Shown: positions 26,853-36,035, numbered from the stretch's first letter. The stretch: DNA of 64,000 nucleotides from JAJFUB01 sp964622325 (GCA_964622325.1 CAZUOJ010000003.1:34614-98613); one strand, 5' to 3'. The notes: generated by a model not told the origin, from the sequence alone. Program-made: numbers and translations.

Positions 26853-28235
26853 CTATTGTCCAATGCAATACAGTTTTTGCAATGTGCGCACATACATCCG
26901 CGCACCCGCAAACACAGGCACAGAACGGAAAGGCTCCAATGTCAAACGCGCCACTTCTTCATATTGCCGGCCGGGCCTAATGATGACAATGATGCCCTTT
27001 TCGCTGCTCAAATATATGAAGTGATCCGCCATTGTTACAGCCGTATACACAACGGGTGGGAGCTGCAAATTCTTTTCATAAACAAGCTCTCCTGTAGCCG
27101 CCTCCACAACGCTCAAAATGCCCGCCTGTGTGACAGCATAAATTAGCCCCTCATGCAACAATGAAGCCGCATAATAACGATCCTTGCGGATATTTGTTTC
27201 CCACAATAATTGCGGCTGGATCGGCTCTGCGAAAGGATGAGGGAGCCGAAAAGCCTTGCCCTCATTTTGCACATAATAAATCATATCGCCGGCCAGAATA
27301 GGCTCCCCATAATCCATTTTGCATAACTTCTGTGCCAGAATTTGGCCATCGGAAGCGCGTATAATGTCTCCTGCTGCTGTGGCGATGATTGTTGTGTCTC
27401 CCAGGCGGCCAATTTGGGGCGTGCCCCAGCTTTCTGGCAAACGTATTTGCCATATTGTCTGGCCTGAAGCAGGATCTAAAGCCATCAAATGCCGGATGTG
27501 AATAATAAGTTTCCCCTCGGCTAATACAGGGGAAGCGCTATGGCCATATTCATTTTCTGGATGTTCTAAAAAGCGTATCCAGCGCCGACGGCCCTCTACA
27601 TCATAACACGCGGCCACGCCGTGCCCAAACAATGCATAGACATATTGGCCATCGCTGACAGGCGTGGGCGTGGAATAGCCATTGACATCGTGTGTACGGG
27701 GCAAAACATAAGGCGCCTCGGCGACAGCTTTATGTTCATTCTGCAAAGCTTTTAGCTTCTCTTGAGCTGCCTGCAATTGCCCTTTTAATTCGGCGTCCTC
27801 AGGCTTTTCTTTCAGCGCACGATTGAGCTTCCAGATTTCGCCCTGTGTACGGGCGATTTCCCGCCGCAGCTCAGCAGCTTTTTTATTTGCTTCCGCCATC
27901 TGAGCAGGATCGGCAAAATCAGGCAATTCACTGTATCCATTTTTTTGCTGCCAAAGAATCTCTCCTGTATTGGCATCCACACATAATAGAATATCTGGCT
28001 CAGAGCAGACAAACAGTCTCTGGCCCACTAGAATGGGCGAAGCATTACTCCAAGAAGGCAGCGGCGTGGCCCAGACAATGCCCTGTTCCGGGCTAAAGCT
28101 TGTCGGAGGCGTGGCTGTAAGATATTTCCCTGTCCCGTCAGTGCGCCAGCCTATCCCCTCCCCCCATGCTCCCGCCAGTATAATAAAAAATGTTCCTGCA
28201 AAAAGCCAAAAAAGATAGCGCGTATTGCTCTCCAT
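26853..28235 (-). CDS. PQQ-like beta-propeller protein with coiled coil, membrane-anchored or exported
   Basis: A 460-residue protein with an N-terminal hydrophobic segment (about residues 7-23) that is a signal peptide or anchor. Propeller blades follow with PQQ-like repeats such as LLCVDANTGEILWQQ and LMALDPASGQTIWQI. A charged helical insert at about residues 105-175 (KKAAELRREIARTQ onward) is a probable coiled coil that breaks the second blade. Such propellers bind partners and rarely carry PQQ. It is embedded in the isoprenoid locus, between the cyclase and DUF116 genes, which hints at scaffolding of that pathway. GAAGGAG precedes ATG 28235. Confidence 0.8.
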   Translation of the reverse strand: MESNTRYLFWLFAGTFFIILAGAWGEGIGWRTDGTGKYLTATPPTSFSPEQGIVWATPLPSWSNASPILVGQRLFVCSEPDILLCVDANTGEILWQQKNGYSELPDFADPAQMAEANKKAAELRREIARTQGEIWKLNRALKEKPEDAELKGQLQAAQEKLKALQNEHKAVAEAPYVLPRTHDVNGYSTPTPVSDGQYVYALFGHGVAACYDVEGRRRWIRFLEHPENEYGHSASPVLAEGKLIIHIRHLMALDPASGQTIWQIRLPESWGTPQIGRLGDTTIIATAAGDIIRASDGQILAQKLCKMDYGEPILAGDMIYYVQNEGKAFRLPHPFAEPIQPQLLWETNIRKDRYYAASLLHEGLIYAVTQAGILSVVEAATGELVYEKNLQLPPVVYTAVTMADHFIYLSSEKGIIVIIRPGRQYEEVARLTLEPFRSVPVFAGARMYVRTLQKLYCIGQ

Positions 28236-28312
28236 ATTGCTCTCCTTCTTCTACGAGCAATTCTTTCTTAGGAAACAAAGAAATGGCACATAATGGACAA
28301 ATCGCTTCAGAT

Positions 28313-30058
28313 TCACAATTTATCCAGTGCTTTTAAGGCGCGTGCTATGGCTTCCACTGTCCAGATGACAGGATATAGCTGTTCCGCGTACCATAATTTG
28401 GCAAAATACAGGCCTATCGGCGTGGGCTGAGTCCAATCGCCTTTTTCAATGCGTTGGAGGAGATATTCAAGGCCCTTTCCCCAAATATAGGGCTGTTGGT
28501 CTGGCCAACATGTTAGCGCGGAGACAGATAGCGCCGTTTCTTCCACTGAGGAAGGCGTGTCAGGCGCTCCGCCCCATCCTCCATCTGCATTTTGAGCCTT
28601 TTGCAAATATTCTCGTCCGCGCTGCGCCATTGTGCTATCAGGCTCTAATTCTGCCAGCGCCAATAACACACGCGCTGTGCCTAATACAGAATTTTCTTGC
28701 TCTGGCGCCAGCTGATGGCCAAACCATAAGGGCTGCCAGGAGCCATCTGCACATTGTGTCACGCGCAAAAAAGCCATCCCGCGCTTCTGTGCGTTAGAGA
28801 TTTTCTTCTCATAAACGGCAGGGACGCCCATTTGCCGCACGCGCTGCAGCGCGCGTAAAGCATGTGCTGTGATATCGGCACAACTTTTATCAAAGGGCAA
28901 TTGGCCCCATCCTCGACAAAATGTGGGCCAGCCGCCATCAGCATTTTGTAAATCTAAGAGCCAGCGCACGCCTGCCAGGCGCGCTTGCAAAGGCAAATAA
29001 TCCGCAAGCGCAATTAAGGCGGCAGATGTATCATCGGCATCTGGGACAGCCCCCGGCAAATGGCTCCAGCCCCAGCCGCCAGGCGCCGCCCCCGTAAAGA
29101 TATGGGGCTGTGAGAATTGCCTTGCGCTCAGCCATTGCATAGTTGTTTCAGCGCCCGGCCAGCTCGTTCCTTCAGCTAGCCGCAAAGCGCCTGTCGCCAG
29201 GCTCGTCAGCCACACAGAAAGATTGCTGTCAATAGGCCAGCTGCCGTCCGAGCGTACGGATTGCCGCAAGAAGTGAAGCCCCTCCTGTACAACAGGATGC
29301 TCCTTAATGCCCATCGACAAAAGAGACATACATACGAAGGCTGTTAGCGGCGTGGCTTCCAGATAGCCCCCTGATGCTGGCTGCAAGGCCTGCAATTTGG
29401 CCAGCAGCTCTTTTTGGAGCAAACGGCGCAGCCCCGCCCGCAGGCCTCTAGGATGCTGATGAATATCAATGGCCAAGCCCACAGCAATAAGCGCAGGCAA
29501 GGCGTAGCTGACGACTTGCAAACGCAAAAATTTGTACAGCCTCCGCGGCAGCAGCGCTAAAAGATACGGCAGCGGCGGCACATCCTCCCATTCGACAAGC
29601 CCCGCTATTGCACAATTTAACAAAATTGGCACAGCAAAAGTGCGATCCTGTCCATACAATCGGGAAATGGCTTGTCTTCGTTCCACGCTCGTTGAGCCAA
29701 GGCGGGCAGCTAAAAACGTATCGGCGCGTTGTATTGTTGAAGCGGGGGGCTTTTTCCGAGAAAGATGCAGGGCCGCCATAACGAGCATTGTTGTGGCAGG
29801 ATGGCTTAAGCTTTCGGGCGTATCGCCCCAGCCGCCATCCTGACTTTGCGTCTGGCAAAGCCATTCGAGGCCATGACTGATTAATGTCTCATCGGAGGGA
29901 TTGTGAGCTAAGGATAAAGCAGAAATGGCCGTAGCTGTCGCGAGCGCGGAGGAAGAAAGATGGCCCTCCCAATAGCCTTCGGGCTTGCGACAATTCAATA
30001 GATATTCCCGTACGATACGATGCGCTTGCAAAATTTTTTCTTGGGACAAGGAAAGCAT
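28313..30058 (-). CDS. Squalene/hopene-cyclase-like class II terpene cyclase
   Basis: A 581-residue cyclase of the squalene-hopene cyclase superfamily. Class II cyclases protonate a double bond to fold a polyprenoid into rings. The acid motif is present as PDADDTSAAL (DxDDT, about residues 339-343). Several QW repeats are visible, for example QSQDGGWGD, NADGGWPTF, CADGSWQPLW and NADGGWGGAP. Regions matching the SHC blocks before and after the motif are recognisable. It is some 50-70 residues shorter than typical SHC and diverged, so the substrate may be other than squalene. The gene begins two bases after the radical SAM stop. No squalene synthase or hpn gene lies nearby. Confidence 0.85.
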   Translation of the reverse strand: MLSLSQEKILQAHRIVREYLLNCRKPEGYWEGHLSSSALATATAISALSLAHNPSDETLISHGLEWLCQTQSQDGGWGDTPESLSHPATTMLVMAALHLSRKKPPASTIQRADTFLAARLGSTSVERRQAISRLYGQDRTFAVPILLNCAIAGLVEWEDVPPLPYLLALLPRRLYKFLRLQVVSYALPALIAVGLAIDIHQHPRGLRAGLRRLLQKELLAKLQALQPASGGYLEATPLTAFVCMSLLSMGIKEHPVVQEGLHFLRQSVRSDGSWPIDSNLSVWLTSLATGALRLAEGTSWPGAETTMQWLSARQFSQPHIFTGAAPGGWGWSHLPGAVPDADDTSAALIALADYLPLQARLAGVRWLLDLQNADGGWPTFCRGWGQLPFDKSCADITAHALRALQRVRQMGVPAVYEKKISNAQKRGMAFLRVTQCADGSWQPLWFGHQLAPEQENSVLGTARVLLALAELEPDSTMAQRGREYLQKAQNADGGWGGAPDTPSSVEETALSVSALTCWPDQQPYIWGKGLEYLLQRIEKGDWTQPTPIGLYFAKLWYAEQLYPVIWTVEAIARALKALDKL

Positions 30059-30060
30059 AA

Positions 30061-31578
30061 TTATTTCTCTGTGATATTATTCAGCGCTTGATGTTGTCTG
30101 GATCTTAAAAAGTAGCGCCATCGCCAGATATTTGTCTTTCCTAAAATGCGGATTGCCCATCGTCGCGCAAAGCCAATGCCTCCAGCACGCATGCTGTCCT
30201 CATACACGACAGGCAGCCAGCGATAATTGAATTCGTACGCTTCCTGCATAAGCTGCCAATGTGCGGGCGACAATTGCGCCGGAAACGCTGGCCTGTCTAA
30301 AGGAACATAAATTACGGGGAAAATCATCACTGGCAAGCCGCTCAATGAACGAATCCATTTTAATGTGATGTGCGTATCTTCTTCTGTTTCTTGAGGGCTG
30401 CCGATGATTAAGCTAATCATAGGAATAAAATGACAACGCGTCAAACGTTCGATTTGTTCTCGGCAGAAATTGCCCCATTCCTGGAAAGCAACATGATGCA
30501 TTTTGGCTTTGCCGCCTAAACGCTCAAGCAATTCTCCGGAAGCTGTCTCAATGCCCAGATTAAGCCAGGGAAAGCGTTGCTCCCCGCCTCCTAGTAGATT
30601 ATGAAGCTCTTGCAGCTGTGCTTCGTTATATTGCGCCACGCTGCTGATATTGGCATGATCCGCCTGCAGCAAGCGTACGCCTGACAGCGTTCGTAATGAT
30701 CGCAAGAGGCTTAATAAGGCTTCGGGAGAAACAGAGCGGCCTACGCTTCCGTAGCGTAATAAATCCTCGCTGAGCAACACAAGATTATTTTGGCCAGCGT
30801 GCAAATTTGTTTCCGCATCGGCCAAAATTGTTTCCACAGGAAGATGGAGCATGGGCATATGTGCCAGCGTGCAAAAATCACAGCCCCAGCCGCAGCCACG
30901 GCTTAGCTCTATGGCGCCCATCGTGGAAGCTCCGAGAAGAGGCGGAATATGCTCAGCAGAAGCCGACTTTGTTGTAATAAATGTTGGCAATGGCTGTGCC
31001 TGCCAAATTTTGTGCACAAGGGATGCTATTTCGGCTTCAGCATATCCCAGAATGACATAATCCAGCCCGAACAGATGAGGCAGCATTTTATTTGTCATCA
31101 GTTGCCAGGCGCCAGGGCCGCCCAAAACAATGCGGGCAGCGGGACAACATTCTGCGCGCAAGGATTTTACAAGCTCCACAAGACGCCTGAATTCATTGGA
31201 AGGATAAATCTCGCCTCCGGCGATGGCTGCCATTGTTGTGCTGTTCATTCCCCAGCCCGCCGGATCTCCGCTGCTTAAGCCAATAAATTTTGTGCGGAAG
31301 CCCACAACAAAGGGCAAATGTCTTTCGTCGGCAATGATGACATCTTCTTTCGAAAAGCCGTCTCGTCGCAAGGCTGCTTCCAATCGCCGCAAGCCTAAAG
31401 GAGCGATTGCTGCACAATGATTGATATGGGGCACGGGGGGCATAAAGAGGCGTCGGATGAGCCAGGAGGGCGCTTTCGTCGTCTGGCTGCATAAAAACAT
31501 GGCATCTAACAGCAGCCGATGTTGTGACATGAGCGTCCGATCGGCTGTCAGCACAATTGGCGCGCCTTTTTGAATCAC
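30061..31578 (-). CDS. B12-type radical SAM protein (HpnJ-like layout)
   Basis: A 505-residue radical SAM enzyme. The N-terminal third resembles a cobalamin-binding-like region (GLRRLEAAL, then FIGLSSGDPAG and IVLGGPGAW). The radical SAM cluster motif CGWGCDFC lies at about residues 228-235, preceded by ELSRG. The middle has the usual barrel (NLGIETASGELLERLGGK). Members of this group attach methyl groups to, or join fragments onto, unreactive carbons, including hopanoids. No DxHxxG motif for base-off B12 is evident, so the B12 link is tentative. The GTG start at 31578 overlaps the ferredoxin stop by four bases and has AAGGAGG six bases upstream: tight coupling. Confidence 0.85.
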   Translation of the reverse strand: MIQKGAPIVLTADRTLMSQHRLLLDAMFLCSQTTKAPSWLIRRLFMPPVPHINHCAAIAPLGLRRLEAALRRDGFSKEDVIIADERHLPFVVGFRTKFIGLSSGDPAGWGMNSTTMAAIAGGEIYPSNEFRRLVELVKSLRAECCPAARIVLGGPGAWQLMTNKMLPHLFGLDYVILGYAEAEIASLVHKIWQAQPLPTFITTKSASAEHIPPLLGASTMGAIELSRGCGWGCDFCTLAHMPMLHLPVETILADAETNLHAGQNNLVLLSEDLLRYGSVGRSVSPEALLSLLRSLRTLSGVRLLQADHANISSVAQYNEAQLQELHNLLGGGEQRFPWLNLGIETASGELLERLGGKAKMHHVAFQEWGNFCREQIERLTRCHFIPMISLIIGSPQETEEDTHITLKWIRSLSGLPVMIFPVIYVPLDRPAFPAQLSPAHWQLMQEAYEFNYRWLPVVYEDSMRAGGIGFARRWAIRILGKTNIWRWRYFLRSRQHQALNNITEK

Positions 31579-32393
31579 GGAGCGCCTCCTTGATTGAGCC
31601 GATCCAGACGCTCAATAAGCGCATCAATTTCATCCCACATTTCTGGGGGCGCAGGCAGCTTACGGCCACATTCGGGACATTCGCCTTTTTCTGTAGCTAA
31701 AGCGGCCAATTGTTCCTTTGTCAGCTGTCCGCATACAGGGCAGCTTTTTCCTGTGCGGGCATAATAAAGCCGACGTCCCGCCGCGTCCGGGCTCATTTTT
31801 GCTCCCGGAGCGCCAGCAATCGCCGGCTCTTTCTCATAAAGCGGAAACATTATAGCCCCTTGCGGACAGATCCGGGCGCAGGCCGGGCAGCCCGGCTTGC
31901 AATTATCTGGCTGTAAGACGCGGATCTTCTGCTCATTATCATAGCCGTAAACGCCAAAAAGACAAAATTCCACACAATGTCCACATTGCTTACAAAGCTG
32001 TTCATCAATGACAGGATGCCAGCGTTCTTGCACATATTCATTGAGTCGTTTTATGCTTCCCTTAGGCGAAACAGGGAGAGGCGGCAATGTCATCGCTGTG
32101 TCTTCGGGCGAGAAAAGCCGCAAATCAAAAATTTGCCATTCTTGCGCCTTTATGCCATGGCGGGCAAGCAGCCAGCGCAGGGGGCGGGGATGATGCCAAG
32201 CCCATAGCGTGACGCGCGGAGGCAAAGCCCGAAGCTCTTGCCAAATGGGGCTATTCTCGGCAAGATGATAGACATCAGGAATAATCAGAACATCATTGCC
32301 TTTTTGACAGGCTGCTGCAGCGATGCGCTCTGTGAGCGCCTTTTGTTCTTCATCCGCTTCCAACTTTTCGCATACAACAACAATTTCTGACAC
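31575..32393 (-). CDS. Two-cluster ferredoxin with zinc ribbon
   Basis: A 272-residue soluble protein, first gene of the isoprenoid set. Residues 1-125 form an alpha/beta domain of unknown type. Then come two 4Fe-4S sites, CKQCGHCVEFC and CKPGCPACARICP, at about 135-185. The end has a zinc ribbon CPVCG...CPECG at about 220-250. It is the obvious electron donor to the radical SAM enzyme, whose start it overlaps by four bases. I chose GTG 32393 because AGGAG lies seven bases before it; an in-frame ATG ten codons upstream lacks a site. The family appears to be conserved but unnamed in related phyla (from memory). Confidence 0.82.
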   Translation of the reverse strand: MSEIVVVCEKLEADEEQKALTERIAAAACQKGNDVLIIPDVYHLAENSPIWQELRALPPRVTLWAWHHPRPLRWLLARHGIKAQEWQIFDLRLFSPEDTAMTLPPLPVSPKGSIKRLNEYVQERWHPVIDEQLCKQCGHCVEFCLFGVYGYDNEQKIRVLQPDNCKPGCPACARICPQGAIMFPLYEKEPAIAGAPGAKMSPDAAGRRLYYARTGKSCPVCGQLTKEQLAALATEKGECPECGRKLPAPPEMWDEIDALIERLDRLNQGGAP

Positions 32394-32606
32394 AATATCG
32401 CTCCTGTAAAGATACAAACGCATGGCAGGGCTGAAAGGAACTCTTCCTTAATAGTTAATGTTGTTATAAATGTCTTTTTGTTCCGCGAAATTTTTTCATT
32501 TGATGTCGTTATTGTTATTAATTATTTAAATTGATTTGTTTGTTTATTGCATATTCAAGCTATAAGATTGGGCTTGCTATTTTCATTCAACAGATAGGAG
32601 CAGGCT
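32394..32606. promoter_or_regulatory. AT-rich divergent spacer between two operons
   Basis: This 213-base stretch separates the minus-strand isoprenoid set from the plus-strand propeller/redox run and is clearly AT-rich, with long T and A stretches at 32455-32590. Promoters for both directions are expected here. I could not pick convincing -35/-10 pairs, nor an operator palindrome. Confidence 0.5.
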
Positions 32607-34172
32607 ATGTGGCGCCCCGCTGCTGAAAAACAACAAAAAATCATAAGATGGGCTATGCTCATTGGCGTTCCGGGAGCTGTTGCTTTGATTGCGGCTGCTA
32701 TTCTCGTGGCGTTAATGCGCGCCAAGCCTCCTGTGGAAATTGCTACGCGCACGCCGCAGCCCGTTGTGAAAGTGACGCCGACTTCTGAGAGCCCTGCTCC
32801 GTCCTCAATTGCGCCTGCTTCTTTCCCTTCCACGCCTGGAGCGCCTTCTCTCTCAATGCCAGCGACAAACGTTTCGTCCCCAACGCCCACACAGGGCGCC
32901 GCGCCTGCGGGCTCCTCTCCCGCTGCTACGCCCTCTGGCTCTGGCCCATCCACATCAGTTTCATCTGCCACAGCGCCCACGGAAAAAGCCCCGAGCGCCG
33001 AAAAAGCTATTTGGCCGGGCTTTCGAGGCCCCGGACGAATGAATATCAGCGCCGAACATCTTTGTCGTAGCTTTCCATCCCAAGGGCCTAAAAAGCTTTG
33101 GGCGATATCTTTAGGCGAAGGGCATGCGGGAGCGGCTGTATATAAGGGACGTGTTTTTGTGTTAGACTATAATGTGGCGACACGGCGTGATGAGCTGAAA
33201 TGTCTGGATTTAAATACGGGACGCGTGCTTTGGACACAGGGCTATTCTGTGGACATTAAAAATAATCATGGCCGCTCACGAACTGTTCCAGCTACAGATG
33301 GCAAATATGTAGTCAGTTTGGGGCCGATGGGACATTTGATGTGCTGCCGGGCCGATAATGGCCAGCTTTTATGGCTTAAGGATCTCCAACGTGAATTCGG
33401 CGCTGTGATTCCTCCCTGGTACAACGGCCAATGCCCCTTATTAGAGGATGGCAAAATTATCATTGCCACAGGCGGCAAGGCGCTTATGGCTGCTTTTGCG
33501 GCAGCTACAGGGAATGTGATCTGGCGCACGCCCAATCCTCAAGGCTGGCAAATGACGCACAGCTCTATTATGCCTGTGGCTTTTGCGGGCAAGCGGATAT
33601 ATATTTATCCCGCAAGCAAAGGCGTCATCGGCGTAAATGCGCGGGATGGCAAGCTGCTATGGGCAACAACGGAATGGACAGTGCCGACGGCAAATATCCC
33701 CACGCCCGTGCCTATCGGCGAGGGGAAAATTTTTGTCTGCGGCGGCTACAATTCCGGAGCGGCGATATTGCAAATGGGGCCGGAGGGAGAAAGCGTGCGT
33801 GTTGTCAAACGCATCCCGCCCCATATCTTTCAATCGCATCAGCAGACGCCCATTTTGTATAAAGGCTATCTGTACGCAGTGCGTATTCCTGGAGAGCTTG
33901 TCTGTTTAGATTTGGAAGGCAATGTGCGCTGGACGAGCGGCAGCACGGCGCGTTTCGGCTTGGGGCCCTATGTGATGGCTCAGGGGCTGCTATATGTGCT
34001 TTCCGATAGAGGAGAACTGGCAATCGTCGAGGCAAATCCTTCCTCTTATAAGGAGCTGGCGCGGGCGAAAGTGCTGTTTGGCGGCGATGCTTGGGCGCCA
34101 ATGGCCATTGCCGATGGCAAGCTCATCTGCCGCGATGTGCAGACGATGATTTGTCTAGATATGTCGCCTTAG
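32607..34172 (+). CDS. Membrane-anchored PQQ-like propeller with Pro/Ser/Thr linker
   Basis: A 521-residue protein. A single membrane helix at about residues 17-38 follows a short basic N-terminus. Residues 45-130 are a low-complexity Pro/Ser/Thr/Ala linker. The rest is an eight-blade-type PQQ-like propeller with repeats such as LKCLDLNTGRVLWTQ, MAAFAAATGNVIWRT and VIGVNARDGKLLWAT. The likely topology is inner-membrane anchored with the propeller in the periplasm. GGAG lies eight bases before ATG 32607. It leads the long plus-strand gene run; the next gene starts eight bases after its stop. Confidence 0.82.
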   Translation: MWRPAAEKQQKIIRWAMLIGVPGAVALIAAAILVALMRAKPPVEIATRTPQPVVKVTPTSESPAPSSIAPASFPSTPGAPSLSMPATNVSSPTPTQGAAPAGSSPAATPSGSGPSTSVSSATAPTEKAPSAEKAIWPGFRGPGRMNISAEHLCRSFPSQGPKKLWAISLGEGHAGAAVYKGRVFVLDYNVATRRDELKCLDLNTGRVLWTQGYSVDIKNNHGRSRTVPATDGKYVVSLGPMGHLMCCRADNGQLLWLKDLQREFGAVIPPWYNGQCPLLEDGKIIIATGGKALMAAFAAATGNVIWRTPNPQGWQMTHSSIMPVAFAGKRIYIYPASKGVIGVNARDGKLLWATTEWTVPTANIPTPVPIGEGKIFVCGGYNSGAAILQMGPEGESVRVVKRIPPHIFQSHQQTPILYKGYLYAVRIPGELVCLDLEGNVRWTSGSTARFGLGPYVMAQGLLYVLSDRGELAIVEANPSSYKELARAKVLFGGDAWAPMAIADGKLICRDVQTMICLDMSP

Positions 34173-34180
34173 CCCTGATT

Positions 34181-35236
34181 ATGGATATTTGTACGCAAAA
34201 ACGCATATGGCCTTCTAGGCATTTAGGGCTGCTAGCTGGAGCGCTTATTGTTTTTGCTCTGGGGCTTGTTGGGCTGGCATATAAACAACATCGGGCATTG
34301 CAACAAAACATAAAGGAGGGCGTGTTCCAAGCCGCTTCAGCGCAGAATTATGGCCTTCATACATCTCAGGCACAGGCTTGGAGGCTCAAGCAAATAATCT
34401 CGCTTCCATTGCAGCGCCCTGTGGCTATTTCTGTGAGCAATGAATATATTTTTGTCGCTGGAGATCAAGCTTTTTATGTGCGGACGCCAAAAACAAATCA
34501 ATGGACGATGGAGCTTGCGCTCCCTGCCTCGCCTACAGCCCTTTATGTAGATAACAAGCATATATTTGTTGGGCTTCGCCAGCAATTAGCCATTTACGAT
34601 TACAGTACGCTCCAGAACAACGCAGCGTTTCAAGGAAATTCGCCACAGCCCCTGACATGGGATTTCGGCGAACGAAGCTACATTACAGCCATTTTGCCTG
34701 TAGGCGAAGAAATCTGGCTTGCAGATTCAGGCCAACGAATTGTACATCGTTTTCGGCAGGGCGTATTAGCAGGACATATTGCCGCAAAAGATCCTGCTGC
34801 CGGCTATCCCGGATTGATTGTGCCGAGCCCATGTGTGGATTTAGCCGAGACGGCGGCAGGCGACATTTTGCTCAATAATCCCGGCCAATTGCGTGTGGAA
34901 ATCTGGAGCCCACAAGGCTATTTGCGCAAGGCTTTTGGAGAGCCTACAATGGCTAACGAAGGCTTTGCCGGATGTTGCAATCCTGTGGCCATCGCCTGTT
35001 TGCCCGACGGGCGCATTGTAACGGCCGAAAAGGGCTTAGGACGCGTGAAAATTTATACAGCTGACGGGACGTGGCAAGAGAATGTTGCCGCTCCGCCCCT
35101 TTTATCTCAGGGCGGAAACATGTTTGATATTGCCACATCTAAAAAAGGCGAAATCTTTGTCTTGGATGCCCGCAAAAAGAAAATTTTTGTTTTTGCAGAA
35201 TTGAATTCTGCCCACAAACAACGAGGACAAAAATGA
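34181..35236 (+). CDS. Membrane-anchored NHL-type propeller with CCNP motif
   Basis: A 351-residue protein with one N-terminal membrane helix (about residues 16-37) and a six-blade NHL-like propeller. The best-conserved part is near residue 264, where GFAGCCNPVAIACLPDGRIV is followed by TAEKGLGRVKIY. The adjacent cysteine pair is unusual and could bind a metal or form a disulfide. I recall proteins with the same CCNP/TAEKG pattern next to NapH-like genes in Planctomycetota, but cannot check. No ribosome site precedes ATG 34181, so translation is probably coupled to the propeller gene ending at 34172. Its stop overlaps the next start (ATGA). Confidence 0.75.
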   Translation: MDICTQKRIWPSRHLGLLAGALIVFALGLVGLAYKQHRALQQNIKEGVFQAASAQNYGLHTSQAQAWRLKQIISLPLQRPVAISVSNEYIFVAGDQAFYVRTPKTNQWTMELALPASPTALYVDNKHIFVGLRQQLAIYDYSTLQNNAAFQGNSPQPLTWDFGERSYITAILPVGEEIWLADSGQRIVHRFRQGVLAGHIAAKDPAAGYPGLIVPSPCVDLAETAAGDILLNNPGQLRVEIWSPQGYLRKAFGEPTMANEGFAGCCNPVAIACLPDGRIVTAEKGLGRVKIYTADGTWQENVAAPPLLSQGGNMFDIATSKKGEIFVLDARKKKIFVFAELNSAHKQRGQK

Positions 35237-35448
35237 AAACAGCAGAAGAATGTCAGGATGTAACACGACGGGAATTTTTGCGCAACATGCTGCGTTGGAC
35301 GGCGGCTTTGGCGTTAGGCGGCGGATTAGGAGCGGCGCTACAGGGGCAAAGAAAAATTTGCGAGGCCCAAAATTGTTCTTCTTGTCCGGAAGGGAGCTTC
35401 TGTGCGCAACATCTTCGTCAAGAAAAAGAAACAGAAGGCACAAAATAA
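35233..35448 (+). CDS. 71-residue Tat-like exported mini-protein with Cys cluster
   Basis: A very small protein sandwiched by overlaps with both neighbours (ATGA before, TAATG after), which argues that it is real. The sequence has a twin-arginine motif, TRREFL, a hydrophobic stretch with an Ala/Gly run, and then CEAQNCSSCPEGSFC near residues 43-57: four cysteines in 15 residues. Exported this way, it could carry a small metal or iron-sulfur centre, or act as a companion for the Tat-like ferredoxin encoded next. I know no named family for it. Confidence 0.7.
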   Translation: MKTAEECQDVTRREFLRNMLRWTAALALGGGLGAALQGQRKICEAQNCSSCPEGSFCAQHLRQEKETEGTK

Positions 35449-36035
35449 TGGACAAAGAAAAAGAATCGGAAAAAGAATATAATGAGATATTGCCGAGTCG
35501 GCGGCGATTTTTGCAGCAATGTCTACGCGGCCTGGGCTTGATTGCCGTAGGCGGCTTGACAGGCGTGTTGCTGAAAGAAACACAAAAAGAGGGCTATGTA
35601 TGGCAAATTGATCCGCAACGTTGTATTGAATGCGGGCGATGCGCTACAGCTTGTGTGCTGAAGCCCTCCGCTGTGAAATGTGTGCATGAATTTGCGCTAT
35701 GTGGCTATTGCGAATTGTGTTTTGGCTTCTTTGATGATGTGCGGGCGGCGGATACAGGCGGCGCCGAAAATGAGCGTTGCCCCACAGGGGCGATCCAGCG
35801 CAGCTTTGTGGAAGAGCCCTATTATCAATATGTGATTGACGAAAATAAATGCATTGGCTGTGGGCGTTGTGTGAAAGGCTGTCGAATGTTTGGCAATCAT
35901 TCGCTGATTTTGCAAGTGCGGCATGATCGCTGCGTGAATTGCAATGAATGCGCTATCGCGCGCGTGTGCCCTGCAGACGCCTTCAGGCGTGTGCCCGCCC
36001 GCCAGCCTTATTTATTGCGTACAGAATTTGTTTAA
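35448..36035 (+). CDS. Tat-exported multi-cluster ferredoxin
   Basis: A 195-residue iron-sulfur protein with a twin-arginine leader (SRRRFLQQ, hydrophobic to about residue 40). The mature part contains CIECGRCATAC, a second Cys group around CGYCELCFG, CIGCGRCVKGC and CVNCNECAIARVCP: enough cysteines for three or four 4Fe-4S clusters. It resembles the NrfC/NapG/DmsB group that hands electrons between membrane and periplasmic proteins. The start overlaps the mini-protein stop by one base, and the NapH-like membrane partner follows 98 bases later. The whole is best read as a periplasmic electron-transfer subunit. Confidence 0.85.
   Translation: MDKEKESEKEYNEILPSRRRFLQQCLRGLGLIAVGGLTGVLLKETQKEGYVWQIDPQRCIECGRCATACVLKPSAVKCVHEFALCGYCELCFGFFDDVRAADTGGAENERCPTGAIQRSFVEEPYYQYVIDENKCIGCGRCVKGCRMFGNHSLILQVRHDRCVNCNECAIARVCPADAFRRVPARQPYLLRTEFV

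Noticed and set aside
28313..30058. A standard hopanoid (hpn) locus
   Set aside because: The cyclase is SHC-like, but no squalene synthase (hpnC/D/E), hpnH, hpnF-type neighbours or transporter of that locus are present.
32607..34172. Quinoprotein (PQQ) dehydrogenase
   Set aside because: PQQ-like blades are present, but the length is short and no catalytic Asp/Ca site or Cys-Cys ring is visible; treated as a structural propeller.
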